Assembly (NCBI RefSeq): GCF_963678635.1
Contig: NC_087062.1
Span: 16,853,789 to 16,917,788, forward strand
Direction: 5' to 3'
Source of the DNA: Symsagittifera roscoffensis
Taxonomy: Eukaryota; Xenacoelomorpha; Acoela; Convolutidae
DNA: 64,000 nucleotides
In this document: positions 24,046 through 37,861 of the stretch, in pieces
How positions within the stretch are numbered: the stretch's first letter is position 1
Layout of the letters: the number at the start of each line of letters is the position of its first letter
Position numbers and translations under genes: made by a program
The notes under the pieces: generated by a model
The model's database searches: none
Told to the model about the DNA's origin: nothing
What the model saw: the letters and a program-made list of their open reading frames with translations, nothing else

Positions 24046-25990
24046 TATTGACTAACGCAGCCCATGGGTACGGTATTCTTTGGCTCGTAAAAAAGACTTT
24101 TAGTTACGGAAAGAAAACAATAAAACCCGAGCTGCCGTAATCATTACCCGCTCCGCGGATTTAACGCAACCGGCCGTAAAACTCGCTTCAGCTTTTGCTT
24201 CTCAGAGAGATATGATGATCGCGTCGATAATAATGCCCTTATCAGACGCAAAAATTATATCTTCAAGACGCACAAAAGGCCTTACTGCTTTGACCGATTA
24301 AAATCAGTTTGCCATCACTATGTTAACAGTTGTTTCAACACCGTTTACAACGCTGAAAATGCCGTGATTTCAAAATATACCGAATATTGGTACCTTGTTC
24401 TTCTGGATGTTAAGTTTCATTTTTTGTTCTGTTTAAAATACTGATAATTTGCAGACGTAGAAAAAAAACTTAGTCTGATTTTCAAAGAATACGACAGAAG
24501 AGTTAGCACATTTATAGAATCTTCAAAACATTGGAAAATGAGACTTTCCTATCAATGCATGACCCTGAATATTCTGATTTCTTTTCAACATCTTTTTTGT
24601 AGCTTTCAGTCAAAACATTGACAGAGTTTTTCAAAAATAAACGTTTTTAAAACTTTTTTGAAAAACCATTTCCCTTCTAAAAAAATGCACTGAATTGTTT
24701 TTTTTTGCAACGTTTCTAAAACTGATAACTCTTTCTTTATGCGTTGATAGGCCAAAATATATTGTTTTCCAGTAAACAAAAAATGGCAAAAATGACAACT
24801 TAAAACACCCATTGTTTTACAGAAAAAAAAGATTCTTGATTTTTATTCATTATCATGATGAAAATAGTTTTAGATAGGAGCTCAGTTTAAACAAATGTTG
24901 CGTATGATAAAGAAAAATTCGCTAAAAACCAGAATTTTTCTAAAAAAAACACCCCGAGCACCTTGATTGGTCATTTTTTTGAAAAAAAAAACGTAACAAT
25001 AATAATTGTATAAGTCTGAAATATTGGTCTGATTAACAAAACAAGCATTATTACAATTTTGCAGTGGACGAAAAATTGTAGTGATGATAAGTGGCTTCCA
25101 CGCATGTTGCGGAATCGAGCTATAATTAGTTTCTAGCATCCAATTTGGAGCGTTAATAATCGATTATAACATGATTTTACTATAAATCTTACAGAAAATC
25201 AGAAAAAATTAATTTTAATCAAACAATTGATTATAATCTCTCTTTTTGAAATCAAATAAAATCATATAATACATTTTAATCGATTATAATCTCTTAATTT
25301 TATCCGATTTTCTTTTTCTTTTGTTTTACAGAAAAATTCCATTATATTCGTTTAAAAGTGTTTATAATCCATTTTGTTTGCCCATTTTGTCTTCCTACTT
25401 GCACCTGAATTGTTTATATTTTATGCTTTTCGTAGACGTTGGATTATGTGAAAAATGGGAAAATTGTTATAACTGTTTTCAAATCAAATCAAATTTAAAA
25501 CGCTTTTTAAAATTTTTTTTTTCTTGATTAAAGTTGTTTCATTGTGCACATTGTAATTTTTTTTCACCACCAAAATAACAGCACACAGCTTTAGTTTCAT
25601 AAATTATATAGAAGAAAAATATTTCACCTACCGCGGGATTCTTTCACCTAATATGAGGGGATCTCGATGAAACTTTTGTTTCGTGGTAAAACTTTGTGTT
25701 CAGATGAACCAAAGAAAGACAAGACATCTCACTTTTAGAGATTTTTGACAGAAAAAAAGGATTATATTCTTTTATAAAAGATTATAAGAGATTATAAGAG
25801 ATTATAAGAGGTTATGAGCGATTTTCGGAAAAATTATAATCAAATCTAATTGATTATAAATTATTATAATGTCACGAAAAAGGTTATCATTAAAATGGAT
25901 TATAAATCAAATAAGCATCTAAATTTGGCGCTCATAATTAATTATAATTTTGATAAAAGTACAATTATAAATTAATATAATCTATTATTT
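24046..25990. other. 1.9-kb segment present only in the second internal repeat (unit 1)
   Basis: This segment lies between the integrase relic and the block starting GCCGGTTAATATTT; the first internal copy lacks it (junction near 20415-20450). About 24110-24440 holds two overlapping open frames of coding-like composition with no recognised domain, perhaps a retrotransposon tail. From 25140 to 25990 it is dense in AATCGATTATAA-type motifs, including a short tandem array AGATTATAAGAG near 25787-25825. The unit 2 copy is 37862-39809. Confidence 0.55.
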
Positions 25991-26601
25991 GCTCTTTTTA
26001 CTGTGTGCCGGTTAATATTTAAAAACATTTTAAAAACTTTTGTCGAGCCCTATGACTCGAAATTTTCTGCCAGTTCCGCGATTTCCGCCAGTTGTTTTCG
26101 AATTCAAACTTTCGTCACAATGTCCACAATTTTGCTAAGACAGCAGTTCTTCGAATTAACAAAATGTAGTCCTGTGAGAATAAAAAACCTTACAAAATAA
26201 CAATTTATCCCTTGTTCAACAAAAAAAACTATTTTTATCAAAATGTCTAATTTTTAAAAAAGTAATTAAAAAAAATGTATGTAAATAAAAAATATATAGG
26301 TCGTTTTGAGGAACTAAAATGCGATCAGAGAGGCTATTGTAACCTGTTCTGGAATCATCGATTTAGTGCTCCAGCCGTAAAATTAACCGAGCAAGCGTCC
26401 GCAAAGATGTTAACTGGTCCACTGGTGCACTGAACCACCAGCTAAGTGAACGCCCTCTCAAATTATTGTCAGTGTTTTTTTGTAATCTTTGAATGCCGTG
26501 AAATGATCTTTTCGTAAATTTTGGTTAAATCAATTTTAAAGCAATTTTTATCCTTATGCACAGCCATGAACCCTAATTGCCGTTGCTTTTGGTTTATTGC
26601 T

Positions 26602-27338
26602 GTACCGACTTTCGTGACGAAAGTAATGGAGTATTTGTGCTCGGGTCGGTTTTTTTTTCTTCAGACAAATTTCGACTTTTTAACTAGCCACTTTGGCGGA
26701 ATTTTTTTATACCATTCGAATGCTATTGTTGTCCTGAGCCTAAATTTGAAAAGATATTTTACCTGTGATTATTTTTTGTAAAGTTATGGGGGTTTAAAAA
26801 TTGCCATTTGGTCATTTTAGGAATATTAACGCACGATATATTTCGCGCTATTAATGGGTAAGCGGAGGTTTAATCCGTCTTAGAAATCGTTCAAAATTTG
26901 TTGAAGGAAGCCTATTTGCCAAAAGTGGGACCAAGTAAACATCTTCTCCCCCCTAACTCCAAGCCGTTTGGAGAGGAGGATGTTTATTTGCTTCAAATTT
27001 CGAAAATTTCAGCCAACCAGAACCGAGCATTGTACAAGCAGCGCTTAGCAAATTCAATGCGAATTAAAAGCTGGGGTGAAAGATCTTAACTTGGTCTATC
27101 TGGGGGGGGGGGGGGAATTTAACTTGATCCCTTAATTGTTTTGTTTTGAGGAGCGAAAACTATCACTTTGTGCTTTATATGGCTTTATTTGTGTGGGGGG
27201 ATGATTTTCACAATAAATCTCAAATTTAATATTTTTTCCTATAATTTTATTAAATTTTTTTCAAGTTATTACTGCTACTTAGACCATAAAAGGGAGTCGA
27301 ACATCCAGGGCTTTGCCCTGATATCAGCAGTCTTGTTT
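26602..27338 (+). repeat. Family A element with the same internal insertion (unit 1, second internal copy)
   Basis: Counterpart of 21554-22295 with the same inserted block and a G run of 14. The neighbouring upstream element seen at 21040 is absent. The unit 2 copy is 40422-41152, with only 8 G. Confidence 0.8.
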
Positions 27339-28229
27339 GCGATTAGAATTAAAGTATTCAATTGTTATTCAAACTTTCGAAAATGTAGATTTAGGGAATT
27401 TATTCTCTAGGTTCGTTCTCTCTTTCCTAACGACACAGCGAAGTCGTCCCTTGGGCAGTAAATTCAGTGGGGTGACCGAGATCCGGTACTATCTACAATC
27501 CTGAAAGGTTTATTTTGGTGGCAACTTTTCTGTATTGTATTATGTTGCTGGCCCCTCTGTGTATTGCTCTTCGGCTGTCTTGTCTCGTCTACTCGATACA
27601 ATCGGAAAAATTTCCAATGATAAATTAATTTAGATGTTTATATGTCCAATTACAGAAGGCTCTGGTTGGCCAGGATATAATCTAATAATCAAGTCAAAGG
27701 GAAGGGTCTGCGATTTATCGGTCAAATTGCCTAATTGCAATTAACTTCCAACTTACTCCGCTAACACTAACTATTCTCTCTCCCTAGGGAATCTCTGATG
27801 AGAACTAATTATTTCCTGGTCTCTTACTCCGAGAACCAATTACCCGACTGACTAGCAAAAATTGTTCTCTCTAACCGAGAACCAACTATTCGATTCGCTA
27901 GCAATAACACTTCTCTGACGAGAACCAACTACTCTTAATGTAGCTAACACTGATCTTACTCTTAAAGGCTCTCCGGTACCCTAATATTCCTTATCTTTCT
28001 TTACACTTAGTTTTACTTAAGTCACGCGATTCCCTATCAGTCCTGACATCCGCCTAAATCACCCTTCCGCACATGTTTTTAGACTATTTACCTCCTCCTG
28101 TCAACTCTGCCACGTGCCAACTTCGGTTTCTTTTATCAATCTTTTCACACTTATTAGATACCCGGTTTGCGGTAGCTATCACAATTTGACCAAGCAAACA
28201 AATGTCAGACGATTCTAATCAACCAATTC

Positions 28230-29268
28230 CTGAACTCTGTGAACTTCAGCCTTCGAGTTCAACTAACCTCTAAACCATGCTATGTTTACCCAGTGATCTT
28301 CCCAAGGTCTTTATTTTAATTATCCCGTTAATGTTCCGGCCTCCCAAGGGTAGGGGAAGACCCTTTTCATGGGTAGCTAACTAATTTCAGGCATCTAAAA
28401 TTGCTATCTGTACTCTATTTCAATCCCGACCTTCTAGCTATCAGGGTAAGGTATTTCGTCTATTAGGGGTCAAATCAAACCAGAAAGTCACCTCCGGGAA
28501 GCTAAGTAAATTCCCAGTCCTTTCATACTATTTAGGAAACTTAACTCTCATGCCACGGTCCTATTACTATTAGATTGCTCTGGGACTACTTTTCTTTAGT
28601 CTAGTTGAAATGCTATTAATAGATCATTCGCCAAGTTAAACAAAACCCAATGTTTACCAATTCCAGTTTGAATTAACTCTTTTACTCCAAGGTCGCAACG
28701 CAAAACTGTATGTCTGTCGGCTTCTGCTCTAATTCCCAATATACAAGTTTCCTCCCAGTTTTTAGCAAGGTGACCCATTCTCATTTCCAGGGGTTGGGCT
28801 AGGGATTACGCCACTTTCCGGGGTTAATATCGGGGTTTTCTATGCAATTTTGGGGTCAAAACGCCCAAAGGTCATTTTAAGGTCACCCGGGGGCCACCCG
28901 GGGTCAATCTTCCACATTCGGATTTAAAATCTCATAGGGGTCCTACCTACCAAGTTTCATCCATATCCCGTTAATACTTCCCAAGTTATCCCATTTCTAA
29001 GGTCCATAATCACTTTTCCCGTGGAAAAGCTATTAACACCGGAAGGAGTCGCCGGAGGGGTTTTAATCACTGGGGTCTTTTTTCGGGGATGAGTTGTGTT
29101 ATCTAATGCCGCCATAAAATCGATATGCCATTGCTCATTATTTTGCGTAAATTGCCTATTTCCGGTTTAAGGGGTTGTTTTCCAAAGTGCTAATAACTTC
29201 CGGTTCAACCGCTGGATTTGGCTCAAATTATAATAAAAGATGTATCCTGCAATTACCTATCATCCCTC
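28230..29268. repeat. GC-richer block of degenerate repeats (unit 1)
   Basis: Base composition differs clearly from the AT-rich surroundings. Motifs such as ACTTCCGG, CCAAGTTTCATC, GTTAATACTTCCC and CATAAAATCG recur at irregular spacing, suggesting an old tandem array. A 62-codon minus-strand frame at 28596-28784 is open in both units, but I recognise nothing in it. In unit 2 the block is 42044-43082, and it continues past the duplication edge to about 43440. Confidence 0.5.
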
Positions 29269-29491
29269 TAAACGTTAAAAGACAGTCGGAACTTTCAGGG
29301 CTTTGCCCTGACACGAGCAGTCTTGTTTTGCTTTGCTGCGAATAGCGTGTTTTTATACCAAAAATCTATTAATGATAGATTGCATTCATGATGCGGCAAA
29401 CCCCAATATGTGATAATATAGCGCCGATCTAACTATGTTTTGTAACACTAAAATATCACTTTCTGGGAGTTACTGCATTATCATGAACTCA

Positions 29492-29853
29492 AACGGTGCA
29501 TATACAAAACAGTCCAATACAAAACAGTCCAATACAAAATAGTCCCAAAAATCATGTAATGGAGGAAAAAAACAGTCCAATACAAAACAGTCTGGTTTAA
29601 GGTCGCCAGTGGGCGCGCTACGCGCACGTCGCCGCTTCGCGGCGATAATCGGCTCTAATTTTCGGATTAAGTCCTACCCTCTGTTGGCAAGTTCGCAACA
29701 CATTGGCGCGACTGCGGCGGTCACTATTTTGTTCATTATGCTTGTTGAACAAACGAAAATTCTCGGCCTGCCGGCTTGTTAAAGCAATTATTAATTGGGA
29801 CTGTTTTTCGAACTGTTTTGTATCGGACTGTTTTTTCGTCGGACTGAACACGC
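29492..29853. mobile_element. Element F, unit 2 copy
   Basis: Copy of 15717-16078, carried by the large duplication. Confidence 0.6.
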
Positions 29854-30455
29854 ATCATGAACTCAGACAAACATCGATAGACATTTTGTTTTTGTTTCAG
29901 CTATTACGTAATACGGAATGAGGCAAGAGGTTTACTGTTGATGGTTTTTGTCGCAGGGAGAGCACTCGTCGGGAAATGCTTGACGAGATGAGTCACCAGA
30001 AGAATTTAAATCAAAATCTATTAATGATTAACAAATTGCAGAAGAAAACTTATAAGTGATATCATATATCTTATAAATGAAAACTTTTGTTTGTAGATCA
30101 AAGTTTTGACCAATAATCTACTAAAATGATCCGTACGGTAGTATCGCAGAAGAGTAATCATAAACCATGAACGAAAAATTGAGTTTATTTTTTTTGCTCC
30201 TGAACAAAGTTATAGTATACAGTTCATTTTCTTATGTTTTTTTAGTCAAAAATTTCTACCGATGATAAAGATAAAAAAAATTCAAGGACTTTCCAATTGT
30301 GCGTATTAATTGGAATTTCAGATCTGATCACAAGTGAGCTGAGGTTAACTGAAGAAATTTGTGTTACAAATACAAACCTTTTAAGCAACAAAAATGCTTT
30401 TCATATAATTTTCAGAAATGGAAAAATGCTTATCATACAATTTCGAACATTTTCA

Positions 30456-30662
30456 TACATTACGAGGCCAAACTGTGCATTTTGTGCATTGTAAGCTGAT
30501 TCCGCAACAAGGACGCTCTCTTTGTTCTTCTTTTGTTCTTTACTTTCCTTTGATCGTTCCGACGAAATTTTAAAAAATTTAAAGACTTGTCTCTGGAATC
30601 CAGGAACATTCAGACACAAAATATTGTGCGCCATCCAGTGCACAGTTTGGCCTCGTAATGTA
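30456..30662. mobile_element. MITE E, unit 2 copy
   Basis: Copy of 16639-16845, carried by the large duplication, with the same perfect inverted ends. Confidence 0.85.
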
Positions 30663-32136
30663 CTTACAGAAACTTGTGCGAAAACTCTACGATATTAATT
30701 TTTTCATACTTGACAAATACATGTCAAGCAATTTTACATATATTAAAAAAATATATTCTCTTTGCTACATAACTCGTGTTTGGCTCAAAATTTTTGTGTT
30801 TTGTTCAATTAAAATAACCGAGGTTTTCTAACACAACAAATCAGTTTGGTTGCGGAAAAAACTCTAGCAGATATTCGCAATTTGAGTAGTAATTGCATAT
30901 GATAATTTTTCTTGGTTCATTCAAAAAGAAAGCGAGATTGCTGCAAAAATTGGAGATTGTTTTTTGCTAGAGGTTAGCTTTTATAATTCGGAAGTTATTT
31001 TGCAATCAAAAACTACGCTAAAACTAATATTTTAAAAAATTTTAGAGAAAAGTGAAACTCATGTGTAGGTCAACAAGCTTTAAGAGGACTATTTTCTGAA
31101 AGTTGCGCCTGAATTTTTTTGAAATAAAAATTCAACTAAATTTGCTCTGATCTCCTTTTGTCTAATGACAACGCAGATTAATAAAACCATGTAAAACATT
31201 CAATTTTGTTATTATAGTCCTTTTTAGCCTATTGAAATTATCACTGTATAATCGAAAATTTTTGAGCTTAATTATTTCAAGTTTGGCAAATTCTAATCCC
31301 ACAAAACTTCACGATGAAAAAGTGGAACAACTACATTGGAAATATCGGCTTTGTTTATCCAAGCTAAAAAAACATATTCTCAATGGTGAAAAAAAGCGCA
31401 AAAAACAGCTGTGATAATTAAATCTGAATATCGAAAAACCAAATCAATTACATACGCACTTTTGTTTCTCCATAATTGCTTCCGAACATAACAGAAATTA
31501 TATTTTTTTCTGCAACAGATCAAAACGTTGTCTACTTTGCGTTCAACTCCTCAGCCGCAAGCCGTACACTTAGTGATTTAGTCCAAACTTCGTCTCAAAA
31601 AAGGCTACTCAACACGATTGGAAGCTAGCCCATTATGATGGCAACCCAGTCCAGTAGCACCAAACGCAGCCTTCTGCGTGAACACAGCCTCTTTGAGCAT
31701 TTATGGAAATTAATCTTTTTAAAAACCATTGTCAATTGAAAAACTAACCAGACACAGCAGAGGTTGAGTACAGCAAAAGAATTTAAGAGAACGTCCCTAA
31801 CACTTTAGAAAAAATTGGCCAGCCAAAAATGTGATTACAGCTCACCCTCAAATTTTTTTTCAGCTCAGATTACATAATCTGACATAAATATTCAAATTTT
31901 TAAATTTCAAAGATCATCTCCAGTCTAGTGGCCATGTTTAGGTGTTTTGATTTTAAAGAAAACCTCGCAAAACACCACCAAACTTTGAAAATGGTTGTTT
32001 ATGGTGAAAGGTAATTCAATTTAAAGGAAAAAGCAGCAGCTCACATGCAAAAGGAATAAACGGCTGGAAAACTCAACCAACAAAATCTAAAGCTGTGAAG
32101 AATTGCATTCCGACAATTGCAATGGAGGAGGTATTT

Positions 32137-34188
32137 GAGTACTCATTTTGTGTTCTCTGCAAGACAAAAGGCTTATGGAAGTGCCCTGTGTTTAAAATGA
32201 AAGGTTTCATACAACGAGGAAAACGTTCTGCAGAAAACTAAGCGTTCTTTTCCTGCTCACAAGGGAACCAGAAGACATTCTGACAGCATCCTCGAGCGAG
32301 GAAAAGCTCAAAGCCAGGATGCACAAGCACTCATAGTCTACAACTTCATGGTGACGAACGTGTTTATTCAAGTGAAAACCTAGACAAAACTGATAACCAC
32401 GCAAACCCACTACTGCTCATACAAAAACTGGTATGGCTACTGAAAAACCAAAAAGAAACGCTGATAGAACAAAAAACCTCAGCACTAATAAATTAAACCC
32501 TAGTTTGGTTAACATTTTTTTGTCTCAGCATCTAGTCACTCCAGCTAAGTTCGTCAATCGTCTAAACCTCTCTGGTTTGTATAACACAAAAAATGTTTGT
32601 TAGAACAACACCGGTTCTGAAGAAGCCATCTTTAAAGACCGACTGCAAAAACTTCGCTTCAAAAATTTGTGTATCAGCTGAAGATCTTGGAATGTACCTA
32701 TAAGTCGGAGTCCCATCAGCTAACCAACCTTCCACCCGCTTTATTGGGCGGGAGGGCCCCGCAGCCAATGCGCTTAAACAACAGTAAACTGAACAACTTT
32801 TTGCGAGGAAGTCGCCAGCTTCGTGGCCAGCAGATTTGGAAATTTTTTTGAAAAACCGACCCTGGACCAGGGGTTTCACGTCTTGAGATGGAATAACCCT
32901 GATAATACCAGAACAAAAGAAACATCAGCGAATTTTTTGAAACCTGCTGCTGGCTGGGTAAGTAGGACAAATTTTTTGAAAATTAACAGTGACTTTTTCA
33001 AACAGAGAATTGAAGTTTTTAAAAAGATTTACCTGGCTGGTCTCGCGTGTGATCTCAATGAGGGTTTGGAGCAGGCTCTAGTTCTGAAAAAAATATATTT
33101 AAGAAAAAAACTTATTATACCTGAGAAGAGTTCAGCTCTTTTCCTAGACGCAAGCGAAAGCTTATTTTTAGGTTCAGACTGAGTCCAAAACTGCGGTAAT
33201 CCGCACTGAAATCAAGGAAATTACTAATCCGCTTGAACTAGAAAGTTTCAAATAAAGAAAGAGGAATCACAGGAGGGGAAAATTTAACTCCTGTCATACG
33301 ACAGAGCCGTCATAGAATCGAGCCGCATTGCTCATTTTTGATAGTTTTTCCCTCTGCATTCTTTGTTTGCTCAAAAGTCCCAACTAGCCGTCTAGTTCAA
33401 ACTGAAATTGATAAAAACGTCAATAAATCTTGAGAGAAGGCAAAGTTTTGTAAAACTTTTTTAAGATTCCCAGCATCCCTATCAGCTTCCGTTTTTGGAC
33501 TATCTGTTAGTTGTTATTCGCTTAGAATTTTCGTTTTAAACGCTAGCTTTGTAACCACCAATCAACATCACAAACTGTGGGGTTGGTTACTTTAGAACTT
33601 CTTACGTCAAGAGGACTTCTGAGAAGTAAAGGTGCTTCCTGTTGACAAGTTTGATGAATTCACGTGCAATTTGAATCAAACGATTCGTGGTCAGTCACGG
33701 CACTCTTTTGGTAGTCTGTTCCTAAATTGACAGCAATTTTGCAGGGCCGAAAAAAACGTTTGTTAATTATTCAGTCGTGGAACGCACAAGCACCTTCAAA
33801 ACTGGCGGAAAAAATCACAAAAAATTTGAACCCTATCGCAGCAACCATGGGATCGACTCCTCTGGTTTTGTAAGAGACTTTTTAGGCAATAATAAGAATT
33901 AATAGGAAAATAAGTCCTGAAGCTCTTGAAACCACTTTCTGTGGCACAGAACAAAAACTGAAAGCTCGCTCTACAGCATTAGTAAGTGCGAGTCCGGAGG
34001 ATTATGAGGTAATAATTTCTGATACTTTTTTGTTTGGCCAAAATGGCACTAGCTTCCCTTCTTTTTCTTTCCAAGAGCACTTTGACCCTCGAAAGCAATA
34101 CATACGAGCGCAAAGCTACACTTACGCTTTTTAGAGTTTATGGTTTCGGGACTATGTGCTCCCTCTGAATAAGCGCAGTAAGTGGCAC
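32137..34188 (+). pseudogene. Degenerate Bel/Pao relic (unit 2 copy)
   Basis: Same relic as 18320-20370, shifted by about 13817. One extra T in the run at 32993-32997 lengthens the RT/RNase H-region frame here to 119 codons (32823-33182), compared with 85 in unit 1. Stops and frameshifts elsewhere are shared, so the decay predates the duplication. Confidence 0.7.
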
Positions 34189-34857
34189 TTTTATAGTGAA
34201 GTTTTTTTAAAGCAGGGTTTTTTGTGTGGATTAATATAATCGATTATTTTATCTTTTTACCGAGTGCCGGTTAATATTTAAATGCATTTTAAAAACTGTT
34301 ATCGAGCCCTATGACTCGAAAATTTCTGCCAGTTCCGCGATTTCCGCCAGTTGTTTTCGAATTCAAACTTTCGTCACAATGTCCACAATTTTGCTAAGAC
34401 AGCAGTTCTTCGCATGAACAAAATGTAGTCCTGTGAGAATAAAAAAACCTTACAAACTAACAATTTATCCCTTGTTCAACAAAAAAAATAGCTTTATCAA
34501 AATGTCTAATTTAAAAAGAAAGTATTTGAAAAATTGTATGTAAATAAAAAATAAAGGTCGTTTTTAGGAACTAAAATGCGATCACAGAGGCTAATGTAAC
34601 CTGTTCTGGAATCATCGATTTAGTTCTCCAGCCGTAAAAATAACCGAGCAAGCGTCCGCAAAGACGTTAACTGGTCCACTGGTGCACTGAACCACCAGCT
34701 AAGTGAACGCCCTCTCAAATTATTGTCAGTGGTTTTTGTAATCTTTGAATGCCGTGAAATGATTTCTTCGTAAATTTTGGTTAAATCAATTTTAAAGCAA
34801 CTTTTATCCTTATGCACAGCCATGAACCCTATTTGACGCTGCTTTTGGTTTAATGCT

Positions 34858-36111
34858 GTTCCAACTTTCGTGACAAAAGTAACGGAGTGTTTTTGCTCGG
34901 GTCGGTTTTTTTTTCTTCAGACAAATTTCGACTTTTTAACTAGCCATTTTTGTCAGAATTTTTTTTACATCATTCAAAAGATATTGTTGTCTTGAGCTTA
35001 AATTTGGAAAGATATTTCACCTGTGAACAATTTTTGCAAAGTTATGGGGGCATTAAAGAGTGCCATTTTGGCCAACTTGCGACAATTAACGCCCGATTTA
35101 TTTCGCGCTATTAACGCGTTAGCGGAGATTTAATCCGTAGTAAAAATCGTTCCAAATTGGTTGGAAGAAGCTTATTTGCATAAATGATTTCTTACTAAGA
35201 GCGAAATCTATCACTTTGTACTTTATATGGTGTGTTGGGGATGATTTTCGCAAAAAATCTCAAATTAAAAAAAAAACTCATTTTATTATATTACAGATTA
35301 TGTTTTTATGTTATTACTGCTCCATAGACCTTAAAAGGCATTCGGAACAGGCAAGGCATTACCTTGATACGAGAAGTCTTAATCCGACTTTCGCAACGAA
35401 AGTAACGGACTACTTGTGCTCGCTGTGGTTTTTTTCTTCAGAAAACTTCGACTTTCTACATGGCCATTTTTGACGGAATTTATTAAAATCATTCAAAAAG
35501 TATTGTTGTCCTGAGCTTTTTTTTGAAAAAAAATTTCAACTGTTATCATTTTTTGTGAATTTATGGGGGTTTAAAAATTGCCATTTGGTCATTTCGGGAA
35601 TATTAACGCGCGATATATTTCGCGCTATTAATGGGTAAGCGGAGGTTTAATCCGTCTTAGAAATCGCTCAAAAATTGTTGAAGGAAGCCTATTTGTCAAA
35701 AGTGGGACCAAGTAAACATCTTCTCCCCCCTCACTCCAAGCCGTTTGGAGAGGAGGATGTTTATTTGCTTCAAATTTCGAAAATTTCAGCCAACCAGAAC
35801 CGAGCATTGTACAAGCAGCGCTTAGCAAATTCAATGCGAATTCAAAGCTGGGGTGGAAGATCTTAACTTGGTCTATCTGGGGGGGGGGGATTCAACTTGA
35901 TCCCTTAATTGTTTTGTTTTGAGGAGCTAAAACTATCACTTTGTGCGTTATATGGCTCTATATGTGTGGGGGGATGATTTTCACAAAAAATCTCAAACTT
36001 TAATATTTTTTCCTTTGGTTTTATTAAAATTTTTCACGTTAATACTGCTCCATAGATCTTAAAAGGGAGTCGAACATCCAGGGCTTTGCCCTGATACGAG
36101 CAGTCTTGTTT
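34858..36111 (+). repeat. Two head-to-tail family A elements (unit 2)
   Basis: Copies of 21040-21553 and 21554-22295. Confidence 0.8.
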
Positions 36112-37027
36112 GCCATTAGATTTAAAGTATTCAATTGTTATTCAAACTTTCGAAAATGTAGATTTAGGGGATTTATTCTCTAGGTTCGTTCTCTCTTTCC
36201 TAACGACACCGCAAAGTCGTCCCTTGGGCAGTGAATTCAGTGGGGCGACCGAGATCCACTACTATCTACAATCCCCAAAGGTTTACTTTGGTGGCAACTA
36301 TTCTGTATTGTATTATGTTGCTTGCCCCTCTGTGTATTGCTCTTCGGCTGTCTTGTCTCGTCTACTCGATACAATCGCAAGAATTTCCAATGATAAATTA
36401 ATTTAGATGATTATATGTCCAATTACAGAAGGCTCTGAGTGGCCAGGATATAATCTAATAATCAAGTCAAAGGCAAGGGTCTGCGATTTATCGGCCAAAT
36501 TGCCTAATTGCAATTAACTTCCAACAAACTCACCTAACACCAACTATTCTCTCTCTCGGGAATCTCCGATGAGAACTAATTATTTACTGATCTCTTACTC
36601 CGAGAACTAATTACCTGACTAACTATCAAAAATTGTTCTCTCTAACCGAGAACCAACTATTCGATTCGCTGGCAATAATTCTTCTCTGACGAGAACCAAC
36701 TACTCTTAATGGTCGCTAACACTGTTCTCACTCTTAATGGCTCTCCGGTACCTCCGATTCCTTATCTTTCTTTACACTTAGTTTTACTTAAGTCACGCCA
36801 TTCCCTATCAGTACTGGCATCCCCTTAAATCACCCAACCGCACATGTTTTAAGACTATATCAACTCTGCCACGTGCCAAATTCGGTTTCTCTTATCAATC
36901 CTTACACGCTTATTAGATACCCGTTATGCGGTAGGTGTCACAATTTGACCAAGCAAACAAATTTCATAGAAATCTAATCATCTAATTTCCGACATCAGTG
37001 ACTTCAGCCTGAAAGTGACTTCTATTT

Positions 37028-37861
37028 CAAACTGAAATTGACAAAAACGTCAATAAATCTTGAGGGAAGGCAAAGTTTTGTAAAACTTTTTTAAGATTCC
37101 CAGCATCCCTATCAGCTTCCGTTTTTGGACTATCTGTTAGTTGTTATTCGCTTAGAATTTTCGTTTTAAACGCTAGCTTTGTAACCACCAATCAACCATC
37201 ACAAACTGTGTGGTTGGTTACTTTAGAACTTCTTACGTCAAGAGGACTTCTGAGAAGTAAAGGTGCTTCCTGTTGACAAGTTTGATGAATTCACGTGCAA
37301 TTTGAATCAAACGATTCGTGGTCAGTCACGGCACTCTTTTGGTAGTCTGTTCCGAAATTGACAGCAATTTTGCAGGGCCGAAAAAAACGTTTGTTAATTA
37401 TTCAGTCGTGGAACGCACAAGCACCCTCAAAACTGGCGAAAAAAAATCACCAAAAAATTTGAACCCTATTGCAGCAACCATGGGATCGACTCTGGTTTTG
37501 TAAGAGACTTTTTAGGAAATAATAGGAATTAATAGGAACCTAAGTCCTGAAGCTCTTGAAACCACTTTCTGTGGCACAGAACAAAAACTGAAAGCTCGCC
37601 CTACAACATTAGTAAGTGCGAGTCCGGAGGATTATGAGGTAATAATTTCTGATACTTTTTGTTTGGCCAAAATGGCACTAGCTTCCCTTCTTTTTCTTTC
37701 TAAGAGCACTTTGACCCTCGAAAGCAATACATACGAGCGCAAAGCTACACTTACGCTTTTTAGAGTGGTTGGTTTCGGGACTTTGTGCTCGCTCTGAATA
37801 AGCGCAGTAAGTGGCACTTTGATAATGAAGTTATTTTTAAAGCTGGGTTTTTTGCGTGGAT
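37028..37861 (+). pseudogene. Second Bel/Pao integrase relic (unit 2)
   Basis: Copy of 23212-24045 carried by the large duplication; the same breaks are present. Confidence 0.7.

Larger units (their letters stand above)
23212..28200. repeat. Older internal duplication, second copy (unit 1)
   Basis: Diverged counterpart of 19577-23165. It carries an extra 1.9-kb segment between its two homologous parts and only one family A element. The unit 2 equivalent is about 37028-42014. Confidence 0.8.
15494..29268. repeat. Unit 1 of a 13.8-kb direct tandem duplication
   Basis: The whole segment recurs at 29269-43082. The position shift changes only slowly, from 13775 at the left edge to 13814 at the right, after a few indels. 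It contains, in order: the tail of a family A element, element F, MITE E, a Bel/Pao relic, family A repeats, the second Bel/Pao integrase relic and a GC-richer degenerate repeat block. The end is ATCATCCCT followed by CTAAACG. Confidence 0.95.
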
